NCBI GenBank assembly: GCA_050246945.1
Contig: JBFWVC010000005.1
Span: 124,001 to 188,000, forward strand
Direction: 5' to 3'
Origin: JAEUMD01 sp050246945
Lineage (GTDB): Bacteria; Pseudomonadota; Alphaproteobacteria; Rhizobiales; Hyphomicrobiaceae
DNA length: 64,000 nucleotides
The position numbers were made by a program, and so were the translations under genes. The notes below the pieces were generated by a model. That model did no database searches, had not been told where the DNA came from, and saw only the letters and a list, made by a program, of their open reading frames with translations. This document shows, piece after piece, positions 9,119 through 18,164 of this stretch; positions within the stretch are counted from its first letter, which is position 1; every line of letters starts with the position of its first letter.

Positions 9119-9217
9119 GCATGTTGAGCTGAAGTGCGCGGCGGTTCAGCTTGAAAAGCAAGCTCGACACATTGGACTGGATCATGTGCGTGGTTCCACG
9201 AAACATGAACACGTTCA
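9119..9217 (+). repeat. Dispersed intergenic repeat R1, copy 3
   Basis: A 99-base element starting three bases after the L,D-transpeptidase stop. The first hairpin pairs AGCTGAA with TTCAGCT around GTGCGCGGCGG. The second half carries the GGTTCCACGAAACATGAACA block that is also in copy 4. Homology to copies 1 and 2 runs the whole length. Confidence 0.8.
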
Positions 9218-9243
9218 GGGAAACCAAGCGGCAGATTACGAAC
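9218..9243 (+). repeat. Short R2 end fragment fused to R1-3
   Basis: A 24-base core (9220-9243) matches the end of R2 copy A at 22180-22203 at 22 of 24 positions. It follows R1-3 with no intervening base, giving a mosaic of the two repeat families. Confidence 0.6.
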
Positions 9244-9658
9244 AACCACATCGAAGCTGCGGACCGAACGCACGCCCAGGAGCCAAACGGCAGCGCCAAA
9301 CAAGGAGACGAGATCGCGCCGCAATGCCGTCGGCGTCGACGATTGACCGGCCCGCATCGGCATCATTTGAAATCACGATTGTCTATTCTTTCGATAACCG
9401 GGGCTTCTACATGCGTTGTTCTATTGACGCCGCGATACGCGAGCAAGTGCACGGCGACATCCCAATTGCGGGTCAACCCGACTTGGTAAAAAAAGACCTT
9501 GCAAAACAGAAGCAACATTGCATGCCGGCCTGCACACACATTTAATGAGAATATACTAGGAAAATTGTAGGACTGTCACTGACTACAACCATAGGTTGTT
9601 GATGGGGAAAATGGTTTTCGCTGGTTTTGTCATGCCGGCGAAGTCTTGAGCCTGCAAT

Positions 9659-11554
9659 ATGCTTTATCGACTTCGAGACAAAGCCCGCGAAACAATTGAA
9701 CGGTGCGACACCGAACGATCGTTTCCAATACGGTTCATCGAGGATGTCAGCACCGCCTCGACGCGCGAAGAGCTGCTGACAGTTGTCGCGCGTTGGCTGT
9801 CCCTGCTGTTTCCTTCCGATCGGGCCAGTTTGTCGCTGAGGCTCGACGATGACCATCTGTTCGTTATCGCGTTCAACGGCCGCGATGCCATCCCGATCGA
9901 TCATCCTCTGCCCATAGCTGACACAACCACGGGACAAGCCTTCCTCCGCAAGGAGATCTGGATAACATCGGACACCCGTCGCGACGACCCGACAAAACTC
10001 GATGCGCAGCTGCTCGCCAGCAAGGGCTTGCTCTCGTGTATCAATGTGCCCTTGATCATGTCCGGCCGGTGCTTCGGTTGCCTCAACCTCGGACACCATG
10101 AATGCGGCGCATACGACCACGCGGACTTCCATAGACTGCGTGCACTGGCATTCTGGATAGCGTCACAGCTCAACCATTATGAAAATCTGAGATTGATTTC
10201 TGATGCCATGCAGCGCGAGCGGGTCAATCTGAACAAGCTCGATCAACTCGCGAGATTCGACAGCCTCACCGGTCTGTTGAATAGACACGAATTCACCATG
10301 GCATTGACCTCGCGCATGGCCAGCGCGCCCGCCAATTCGGAAGTCGGCCTTCTCTACCTCGATCTCGATGGCTTCAAGGCGGTCAACGACACCTTCGGCC
10401 ATACGGTAGGTGATGCGTTGCTGAAGTTGACAGCGGAACGGATCACCGAGGTTTTGCGGCCTGACGATCTCGTGGCGCGCCTTGGCGGGGATGAATTCGC
10501 AGTGGCCTTGGGACCGATGACGGCAGGCAGCAGGGGGATTGCGGAAAACGTCGGCACCAGGCTGGTGAAAGCTATCAGCGATCCCTACGAACTCGACGGC
10601 CACATGGCTTTCGTTTCCGCCAGCATCGGCATCAGGGTGGCCCGGCCTGGCCAGACCGAACTCTACGACATCATTCGCGAGGCCGACTTGGCATTGTACC
10701 AGGTCAAGCGGCATGGAGGCAGCAACATCAAGTTCTTCGACGACGAAATCGGCGAGGATGTTCGTCAGCAGGCGCAGCTGGCCAACGACCTTCAGCTTGC
10801 GATAGATCGCCGTGAACTCCAGCTCCATTATCAACCGATCGTCAACGCAAAAGATCATCGCATCATCTCCTGCGAAGCCCTGGCACGCTGGTGCCACCCG
10901 GTTCACGGATTCGTGCCTCCCGACCGCTTCATTGCGATAGCAGAATCGACGACGTTCATCTCCGCTCTCGGAGAATGGGTACTTCACACCGCATGCCGCG
11001 AGGCGGCTTCATGGCCGGCTGATGTATCGGTATCGATCAACGTATCGCCACGCCAGTTCGTGATTGGAGATATCGTCCAGCTGGTCTCGGATGCGCTGCG
11101 GGAAAGCCGATTGGATCCATCGCGGCTGCAGCTGGAAATCACGGAATCGGCGTTGCTCGACGAGAGCTACGACACGGCATTTGCCCTGGATATGCTGCGC
11201 GAGATGGGCGTCGGTGTCGTGCTCGACGATTTTGGCGTCGGCTATGCATCGTTCAACTATCTGAAACGGTATAAGTTCGACAAGCTGAAGATTGACAAGT
11301 CGCTCGTTTTTTCGCTGGAAAAGGACAACAGCACCAGCGCCATCATTCAGGCAATCCTGCGGCTTTCAGAAGCTTTGTCGATCCGGACCACGGCGGAAGG
11401 AGTCGAGACGGAAGCTCAAAACAACCACCTTTATCAAATTGGCTGCGACGAGCTGCAAGGCTATCTATTCTCCAAGCCCCTACCGGGCGCGGCCGTTCGC
11501 GAATTTATCGCTCGCTCATTATGCTTTCCACTTCAGCCCAAGAAAACAGCATAG
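9659..11554 (+). CDS. GAF-GGDEF-EAL cyclic di-GMP enzyme
   Basis: 631 residues, no transmembrane segment, so a cytoplasmic dual-domain c-di-GMP protein. An N-terminal GAF-like domain (about 25-172) precedes a GGDEF domain. The signature GGDEF is intact at 276-280, DLDGFKAVNDTFGH precedes it, and an inhibitory I-site RxxD is at 267-270, five residues before the signature. The EAL domain starts near 385. It has EAL at 406-408, SINVSPRQF, LEITESALLD, LDDFGVGYAS, KIDKSLV and AEGVETE, so the metal and catalytic residues look complete. Both synthesis and hydrolysis of c-di-GMP are therefore possible. Ligand and target are not evident from the neighbourhood. Confidence 0.93.
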   Translation: MLYRLRDKARETIERCDTERSFPIRFIEDVSTASTREELLTVVARWLSLLFPSDRASLSLRLDDDHLFVIAFNGRDAIPIDHPLPIADTTTGQAFLRKEIWITSDTRRDDPTKLDAQLLASKGLLSCINVPLIMSGRCFGCLNLGHHECGAYDHADFHRLRALAFWIASQLNHYENLRLISDAMQRERVNLNKLDQLARFDSLTGLLNRHEFTMALTSRMASAPANSEVGLLYLDLDGFKAVNDTFGHTVGDALLKLTAERITEVLRPDDLVARLGGDEFAVALGPMTAGSRGIAENVGTRLVKAISDPYELDGHMAFVSASIGIRVARPGQTELYDIIREADLALYQVKRHGGSNIKFFDDEIGEDVRQQAQLANDLQLAIDRRELQLHYQPIVNAKDHRIISCEALARWCHPVHGFVPPDRFIAIAESTTFISALGEWVLHTACREAASWPADVSVSINVSPRQFVIGDIVQLVSDALRESRLDPSRLQLEITESALLDESYDTAFALDMLREMGVGVVLDDFGVGYASFNYLKRYKFDKLKIDKSLVFSLEKDNSTSAIIQAILRLSEALSIRTTAEGVETEAQNNHLYQIGCDELQGYLFSKPLPGAAVREFIARSLCFPLQPKKTA

Positions 11555-11715
11555 AGCCTGCGCCCCACCGGTAAGTCGAATTGAGGTCGAATTCGTCCCC
11601 ACCACGAGACGATGAAGAACGCGCTCTTCGACCCCGAGGCTGACCGGCTTTGCAATGTTAAGCGTCATGGCCGGATGCAGGCCCGTCGCGATACCCGCGG
11701 CCGCAATTGCGCATT

Positions 11716-11775
11716 CAACTTCGAGGCAAAGGACTGGATCGTGGGTGTGGTTCCACGAAACATGAACACGGTCTA
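11716..11775 (+). repeat. Dispersed intergenic repeat R1, copy 4 (3' part)
   Basis: Matches the right-hand hairpin of R1: GGACTGGATCGTG, GGTTCCACGAAACATGAACA and the terminal GTCTA. It is closest to copy 3. The left hairpin is not recognisable. It lies in the 292-base gap between two genes whose 3' ends converge. Confidence 0.7.
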
Positions 11776-11846
11776 GGCTTCGAGATTTTGCGAGCAGACC
11801 ACGACGGGCCAATCTATTTCTGGGTCGTGACGCGAGGGAAAAGTGA

Positions 11847-13199
11847 TCAATTTTCCCTCCAAGCCCTATTGAAACTCTCCGCTAGAGGCTGAAGAAGGTA
11901 GGCCATTGCTGTCCGCCTGCCGGTCTTGATCACGGCCTCGGCGGGCATGCCCGGCTGAAGGCGGTGTTGGACATCCAGTTGTCGGAGTTCAGACGCTTCA
12001 ACTTCAACGTTCGCGACAAAATGCGGCTCTGTTGTTCCCGAATCGGTGACCGTGTCAGCCGAGATGAATGTAACCTCACCGTTCAATGGGGGGGTCGTGC
12101 GGTGCTTGAAGGCCGTTATGCGAACTTCGGTCGGCTGCCCCATATGTACATAATCCACGTCCTGCGGCCTCACACGTACCTCGATGATCAGACGGTCCCT
12201 ATCGGGTACAATTTCCAGAAGAGTTTCTCCGCCGCGCAAAACACCTCCAACGGTATGCACCTGGGAGCTGAATACCACACCGCTTGTTGGCGCACGAATT
12301 ACGGTTCGTGCGGCGGCCTCTTTCGCGAGATTCAATTTTTCACGGAACTCGAGCACTTTGGTCTGATGCTGTTTGAGTTCCTCGAGAACCTGCGACATAT
12401 ACGTGTTTCGGAACTGCTCAAGGCTCAATTCAGTTTCGCCAATCTCCTTCGTGAGACTTGCAATTTGGCCACCTAGTCGACCGATATTGCCCTCAAGTTG
12501 GAAGACTTCCCTTTTTGAAGCCAGTAGGCGAACGCGGGTCGTGATCCTGCGCTCATAGAGAGAGGCGAGCGTTGCCAGCTCCTCTTGTGCCAATTCAAAT
12601 TGCTTCTTGGAGGCCTCTCGTTCTGCGGTAAATCCGTCGATTTGGTCTCTTAATCGGTTCATCCGGCTTTCAAGGATACCCACTTGGCCGTCGAAACCAT
12701 TTCGCCGAGATCGGAAAATCTTCTTCTGTGCCGCTACGAGTTCCTCAACATCCTTGCTTTGCGATGCCTCGATCCCGAGTTCCTCCGGCCAAAGTATCTC
12801 ATTCAAGGCATCGCGTTCGGCAACAAGGCGTGCCTCGGCGGCGACGTTCGCGAAATAACCTGTTTTGGCCACGGAGAAGCGCGTTTCGGCATCGAGCGGA
12901 TCCAATTCAATAAGGATGTCGCCTTCTCGAACATAGTCTCCATCCCTCACGGCAATTGCTTTGACGATCCCCCCCTCCAAGTGTTGAACCCGCTTGCGCT
13001 TGTTGGCAACGGCGACATGTCCTGGAGCAATGACTGCGCTGTCGATCTTGGCGGTGGAAGCCCAAATCCCGAAGCCTCCGAAAGCAAGCGCCACAGCGAC
13101 TATGCCGAGCGCAGCCGCCCCGAGAACGGATTTTGGAGCACTGACGTCTGCTGTGACATTTGCGTCATCAAATGGTGAGCTTTCGAAATTGTCGCGCAT
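11847..13199 (-). CDS. Type I secretion membrane-fusion protein (HlyD/PrtE family)
   Basis: 450 residues. A short cytoplasmic N-terminus and one transmembrane helix (about 29-48) are followed by a biotinyl-lipoyl-like half (HLEGGIVKAIAVRDGDYV, GDILIELDPLDAE). Then comes a long coiled coil (about 110-290), the second half-motif (VIRAPTSGVVFSSQVHTVGG) and a beta-barrel domain ending in MPAEAVIKTGRRTAMAYLLQ. This is the standard periplasmic adaptor of ABC-driven type I exporters. The gene follows the ABC transporter gene by 12 bases and completes the inner-membrane part of the exporter. The outer membrane TolC partner is not in the window and is probably encoded elsewhere. Confidence 0.92.
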   Translation of the reverse strand: MRDNFESSPFDDANVTADVSAPKSVLGAAALGIVAVALAFGGFGIWASTAKIDSAVIAPGHVAVANKRKRVQHLEGGIVKAIAVRDGDYVREGDILIELDPLDAETRFSVAKTGYFANVAAEARLVAERDALNEILWPEELGIEASQSKDVEELVAAQKKIFRSRRNGFDGQVGILESRMNRLRDQIDGFTAEREASKKQFELAQEELATLASLYERRITTRVRLLASKREVFQLEGNIGRLGGQIASLTKEIGETELSLEQFRNTYMSQVLEELKQHQTKVLEFREKLNLAKEAAARTVIRAPTSGVVFSSQVHTVGGVLRGGETLLEIVPDRDRLIIEVRVRPQDVDYVHMGQPTEVRITAFKHRTTPPLNGEVTFISADTVTDSGTTEPHFVANVEVEASELRQLDVQHRLQPGMPAEAVIKTGRRTAMAYLLQPLAESFNRAWREN

Positions 13200-13211
13200 G
13201 CACCGCCTCCA

Positions 13212-14981
13212 TCAAGGGCCTTGCGCTGCGACGAGTGGACCCCGCCCCGCCGGCATGGGCGTCATTCGCTTGAGCTTGGCAAACACGTCATCGCGAGGGC
13301 CGAATATTCCTACAGTCCCATCTCGCAACATGAGGATCTTGTCCACGACGCCCAACAAGGCAGGCTTGTGAGTAATGACAATTACCGTACGCCCCTCGCC
13401 GCGCAATCCGATCAGTGTCTGTCGCAACGCGCCTTCGCCCTCGCCATCAAGATTTGCATTGGGCTCATCAAGCACGATGAGACGCGTATCTCCGTAAAGT
13501 GCACGTGCCAGCGCGATCCGTTGTCGCTGCCCGCCAGACAGAAGCCGCCCACCTTCGCCGATGCGCGTCTCGTAGCCATCCGGAAGTGCCAGAATCATGT
13601 CATGCGCATTTGCCCGCTTGGCGGCCTCCACGATCTTTTTCGAATCTCGATCGCCAAATCTCGAAATGTTTGCGGCAATCGTACCACTTAGCAGTTCGAC
13701 GTCCTGAGGCAGGTACCCGACAAAGTTGCCAAGGTATTTCTTCGGCCAGGTCGCAACGTCGGCCCCATCGAGTCGGATATTGCCGACCGTCGGTTCACGC
13801 AAGCCGACGATCAGACGCGCAAGGGTGGATTTACCTGCGCCACTGGGGCCGATGATCCCAAGAACCTCGCCAGCCAGGAGCTCGAAGGTGACGTTTGCAA
13901 GCACCGGCTCGCGCGATTCACCATGGCGAAGGCTTGCGTGTTCGGCACGGACGTGCCCTCCAGGCGCAGGCAATTGGGTCCGATCCTGCTCGTCTGTATC
14001 CGAAAGTGCAAAAACCTCCTTCAGCCGGCGGCGCGCTTGGCGTGCCGCAACCAGCGATCGCCACTGCCCGATCATCGTCTCAACTGGAGCCAGCGCTCGT
14101 CCCATGATGATCGAGCCGGCAACGATGGAGCCCGCAGAGAGTTGGTGCTCCAGCGCGAGCCACGCTCCGATGCCCAGGATCGCGATTTGCAGTGCCATCC
14201 TGACGAACTTTGCAATTGCCTGAAGAACTGCCATGCGATCACTCGCTATGGCTTGCCAGGCAACTCCATGATCGTGCGCGCGCAGCCACCGGTGGGTCAA
14301 TGCTCCAAGCATCCCCATGGCATGAACAGCCTCGACATTTCGCCCCACCACCTCCGTGAACTGGGTGGAATTGCGCGAGGCAGTACCTGCTTGGCTCATG
14401 GCTCCCCTAATGTAGAACTCGCTGAGAAGGGCCAGCATCCCGATCACGACCGCTCCCGAAAGAGCAACCCCCCCAAGGATCGGATGAAGTACGAAAATAA
14501 TACCGAGGTAGATGGGCGTCCAAGGCGCATCGAACAATGCTATGATTCCCGGTCCCGTAAGGAATGTTCGGTATTTCTCGAAATCCCGCAAAGGTTCACT
14601 CGGAGTATTCTCGCTACCGCTGAGACGGGCTCCAAAGGATGCCGCGAACAGTCGTGCACTCAATTTCGAATCGAGCTTCGCACCGATGCGAACCAGCATG
14701 CGGGCCCGCGACAACTCGAGCAGTGCATTTAGCAAAAGCAGCCCGAGCGCCAGAGCTGTAAGCAGCAGCAGCGTGTCCTTGCTTCCGGATGTGAGGACTC
14801 GGTCATAGATCTGCAGCATGTAGAGTGGCACAACAAGCATCGCGATGTTGCAGAACAGGCTGAAGATCCCAACCAGGAAAAAACTCCCCGACATCGAGCG
14901 CAAGGCTGCCGACAGTGGATCAGGACCAGGCTTCCGAAGGGGGTTCCTATTTGACACACAAGACTCCATTTCCAGTGTCAA
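13212..14981 (-). CDS. Type I secretion ABC transporter (PrtD family)
   Basis: 589-residue permease-ATPase fusion. The membrane domain (about 30-300) has paired hydrophobic helices starting SMSGSFFLVGIFSLFCNIA and the DAPWTPIYLG motif typical of PrtD/HasD exporters. The nucleotide-binding domain has Walker A GPSGAGKST at 378-386, signature LSGGQRQR, Walker B LIVLDEPNANLD and H-loop VITHK. It lacks an N-terminal C39 peptidase domain, so it should export RTX-type proteins through a C-terminal signal. The gene lies directly downstream of an RTX haem peroxidase on the same strand, its probable substrate, with only 109 bases and a hairpin between them. Confidence 0.94.
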   Translation of the reverse strand: MTLEMESCVSNRNPLRKPGPDPLSAALRSMSGSFFLVGIFSLFCNIAMLVVPLYMLQIYDRVLTSGSKDTLLLLTALALGLLLLNALLELSRARMLVRIGAKLDSKLSARLFAASFGARLSGSENTPSEPLRDFEKYRTFLTGPGIIALFDAPWTPIYLGIIFVLHPILGGVALSGAVVIGMLALLSEFYIRGAMSQAGTASRNSTQFTEVVGRNVEAVHAMGMLGALTHRWLRAHDHGVAWQAIASDRMAVLQAIAKFVRMALQIAILGIGAWLALEHQLSAGSIVAGSIIMGRALAPVETMIGQWRSLVAARQARRRLKEVFALSDTDEQDRTQLPAPGGHVRAEHASLRHGESREPVLANVTFELLAGEVLGIIGPSGAGKSTLARLIVGLREPTVGNIRLDGADVATWPKKYLGNFVGYLPQDVELLSGTIAANISRFGDRDSKKIVEAAKRANAHDMILALPDGYETRIGEGGRLLSGGQRQRIALARALYGDTRLIVLDEPNANLDGEGEGALRQTLIGLRGEGRTVIVITHKPALLGVVDKILMLRDGTVGIFGPRDDVFAKLKRMTPMPAGRGPLVAAQGP

Positions 14982-15018
14982 ACACGCAATACGGGATACA
15001 TGCAGAATCTATGGAAAG

Positions 15019-15048
15019 GCGGCGCCAGCCTGGTAAAGTTGGCGCCGC
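15019..15048 (-). terminator. Hairpin between the RTX peroxidase and exporter genes
   Basis: A perfect 9-base stem, GCGGCGCCA (15019-15027) with TGGCGCCGC (15040-15048), and a 12-base loop. On the minus strand it is followed by CTTTCC rather than a strong T-run. It could lower read-through into the exporter genes or protect the upstream mRNA. Confidence 0.45.
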
Positions 15049-15090
15049 TTCAGATCGCCACTCTAGGCAATCAGCAATCTTCTGAGAAAA

Positions 15091-17463
15091 TTACACCAGA
15101 CCATAATCGTGATCGTCATCAAAAATGAAATTCTTCTTCGATAGCGACTTTACGCCAACGAGCGTTATTGTGGAGTGGTCGTCAACATGGAGAACAAGAC
15201 CGTCCGAAGTCTTTTCAGAAATCTTCTTCACATCTCTCCAGCTATCGATGCCTAGCGCTGTCAGATCGAGCTTGTCGTATTTCTTTGAGAACTCATATAT
15301 CGTGTCGTATCCGGAGTATTCTTCGAAAACAAATATATTTTTTCCCCCACCACCCCAGATCAAATCATTGCCGCCACCGGCCCAGATGACGTCGCCACCT
15401 TTCCCGCCGTAGATGTCATCATCGCCATAACCACCCCAGATCTTGTCGTTCCAGTCGGAGCCGACAATGAGATCTCTGCTATCGGTTCCGTTGATGTCAC
15501 CCTCGCCGGCGATCCGTTGATGAGACAGGAAGGCGTCATGATAGAGATGGTCGATATCGGTATTGCGCTCGAGGATGTCGGCCATCGTCGTGCTCTTGAT
15601 CTCGGCCATCAGCTTTGGGTTGTCCGCAAAGCGGTTCTCAAAATAGAACTGGTCACCGTCGCGAACGTTTTCGAACTGCATTGCGATCAGTAGCGTGCCT
15701 GTCTCGCCCAGTTGACTGTCGTAGTAGTTCTTTTCAAGAAGAACGCCGATTACGGCATCGACCTTGTCCATGGCGATTTGCGGATCGAAAATGTCCACGT
15801 CACCATATACATTTTTGAGGGCTTCAAGCCGGTCCTCCGTTAGGTTGTTGTCGCTGGCGAACTGTTCGATCGACTCATATCGATTCAATCCCATCGCTTC
15901 GCGAAGGTCGTTGTAGCTCCAGACGCCATGGTCGCGAGCCCGGCCGATATCGATGGACTCTAGGTCCACCCGTCCGGCGCCGAACAGGAAATTGCGGTTT
16001 CCGTCCACCACATGGCCATCGATTTCCTGGGTCGTAGCCGATAGTTGTCCGCGGATCCAAGAGTCGAGTGCCTCTTGGTCGCGAGCACCGTTCGCCGTCA
16101 GAACGAAGGCGTCAACCAGTGTGAATATGTCCTGCACGACTCCGGCAACATCGAACGCGACATTGTTGCCGTTCTCATCCAGCGCTGTTTGTGTCTGGCT
16201 TGACTGATCGTGTCCGAACCGGAATGCGACGGTAGTGAATTCGTTGATGATGCTGGGATCCACCCATTCCTTGTAGCCTTCATAAGCTGAAAGCGCGTGC
16301 TCACCGATCAGCTTGGGCAGATACTCATTGTAGATTATATTCTGCCACTCGCCTTCAGTGATGGCCCGCGCCACCTCGAAAAGCTGATCCTGTGACCATC
16401 CATACTTCATTGCAGTCGGCGAGAACTTCTCAACCCAGTAGTTGTGTTCCTGCCACCAAATTGCGTGCTGGGCGATCAGCTGCGGCGTCTGGTTCACGCG
16501 GTTGTCGCCGGCGAGGAACAAGTTGACCCACGAATTGGGATCGTTGACGTCGATGGCGGTGGCCGTTGCAGGGTTATCGGGGTCAGGCAACCCACCGAAG
16601 CCAGGTGCCGTGAAGTCGCGAAGGGTTTGCAGCAGCTGCTCCGTGGTGGGCGTCTCGACCCCATACCTGTTCTGAGTAGCCTCATAGATCGTCGGCAGGT
16701 GACCGCTCTCGCCGATGAGCAGCTTGGCGGAGTCGTAACCGTCAGCTCCGTCCCTGACGATTTTGAGCATCGTATCCTTGTTGCCATAGATCATGCTCAA
16801 ATCGAGGAACGAGGTTTCCTCGTTGATCTGGTTCAATAGACCTGTCTCGGGATCTGCCTCGGCCGGCGTACGCGGTAGCCCTGTAAACGGCGGCGCAAAA
16901 AAGCCAACGAAATTGTTTTAATTACCGCTCGCCGGGCCAAACGGCGCCGCACCAAGATTGGGTTCTGCGGCTTGGCCGGTGGCAGCTTCGGCGATATCGT
17001 GCGTGAGCGCTTGTCCGAAGAATTGGAACCACTCATTGAGACCAGCCGCATTCGGAATGCTTATCGACGGATCCTGGTCCATGATGTTGTTGCTGACAGC
17101 ACGCGCAGCGGGAAGGGTGCCACCCTCGCTGAACGAACCTGGCACGGCCCATCCTTCCGTAAGGCTGTCGATGTCAACTGCGCTGAAAGGAGGGGTCGTC
17201 AGGACAGTCCATGGCGTCGTTGGAGGAATGCCATTTGCCGTGGTTCCCACGCCATCGAGGTAGCTGCTGGCTTCGTTCAACCGCGAGAAGATGCCGTCGT
17301 GGATTCCGGTGTCGTTATTATTGTTGTTGTCGCCGTCATTGTTATGCCCATCGGGCTCCCTGGCCGTCAGTTCACCGAGGAGTTTGTTTGGGTCGGCCTT
17401 CTAGCTGTATTTGTGGGATTTTTCGAAATGATGCTTATAAAATGACCTGTACTGATACCACAC
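15091..17463 (-). pseudogene. RTX animal-type haem peroxidase, interrupted by in-frame stops
   Basis: One reading frame carries a whole animal-type haem peroxidase with RTX tail but contains two stop codons, TAG at 17403-17401 and TAA at 16920-16918. A GTG at 17463 has GGAGGAG four bases upstream. Segment 2 holds the distal-His region (FFGQALTHDI). Segment 3 resumes in the same frame right after TAA with GFFAPPFTGLPRTP and continues to NEETSFLDLSMIYG, the HAIWWQEHNYW motif and the proximal-His motif VAFRFGHDQS. The tail has glycine-rich calcium-binding nonapeptides (GGYGDDDIYGG, GGGNDLIWGG) and ends in a hydrophobic/acidic secretion-type terminus. Protein-like sequence on both sides of each stop points to recent mutation, suppression or sequencing error. 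The type I exporter genes follow. Confidence 0.75.
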
Positions 17464-18164
17464 GACGCTCCTCCACCGCTACGCCCGCTGCACCAACGAA
17501 ACATAGCTATTCTTGCTGCTGAAATCTCCATTCACAAATAAACCATTTAACCAACCGTGACGTTAAGTTGGTTGCGTATGCAGTTCTATCAATTGAGAAC
17601 AACATGTTTAACGTTAGGTGGTTTCTCGTGCAAATGCCAGAAAACTTTTGCGCTCAGTATTTTGATCGACGCTCTTAAACCGCGATGGAGAGGCGCATGC
17701 TGCACTGCATGATCGGCGTCTTCACGCTTCTCACTTGCAAAGAAAGCTGAGCACTCCATGCCGTTGCGTGTCGCCTGGTTCGACGTATATGGCGCATCGT
17801 GCGTGAAGAAGCACTTTGCAAGCGCTTCATGAGCAGTCCAGGCGTCGGTGACATTGCCGCGCCAGCCTTCAAAGCTGCGATTGATGGCGCCACCCGCTTC
17901 CAGAGGCCCCTTATGGTCGGCACACACATGGGCTGGTGCTGCGTCGCCAGCTGTCTTGGAAAACAGAAAATCCTTGTCGCGTCTCACATTCCGGCAATGA
18001 CGATTCCCGCATCGATCAGATTGCGGCGCATTCTCAATTTGCCGTTTGAACGGGCAACAGCCATTTAATGGGCAGAACTAATCACGAGTCTCCCCAAGAC
18101 AGGACTCAAAGTTTGCATCGTGTTGACGTAAATTGGATTTGAGAGCTGCCCCCGGAGGCTATGG
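17464..18164. other. 700-base gap upstream of the peroxidase and PaaK-like genes
   Basis: No supported gene. A 132-codon minus-strand frame (17987-17589) has no recognisable domain and I do not call it. GC content is lower near 17500-17650. The region must contain promoters for the divergent flanking genes. Confidence 0.4.

Larger units (their letters stand above)
9117..9658. other. Intergenic region with an R1/R2 repeat junction
   Basis: Begins with repeat copy R1-3, joined without a gap to a short piece of repeat R2 (9218-9243). The remaining 400 bases are lower in GC toward the right and contain no recognisable gene. They precede the GGDEF-EAL gene and probably carry its promoter. Confidence 0.5.

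Noticed and set aside
1181..11775. R1 copies considered as a CRISPR-like or IS-terminal array
   Set aside because: Copies are single, unevenly spaced by kilobases and not separated by spacers, and no transposase gene is present.
17589..17987. 132-codon minus-strand frame upstream of the peroxidase
   Set aside because: No domain, no convincing ribosome-binding site and unusual composition.
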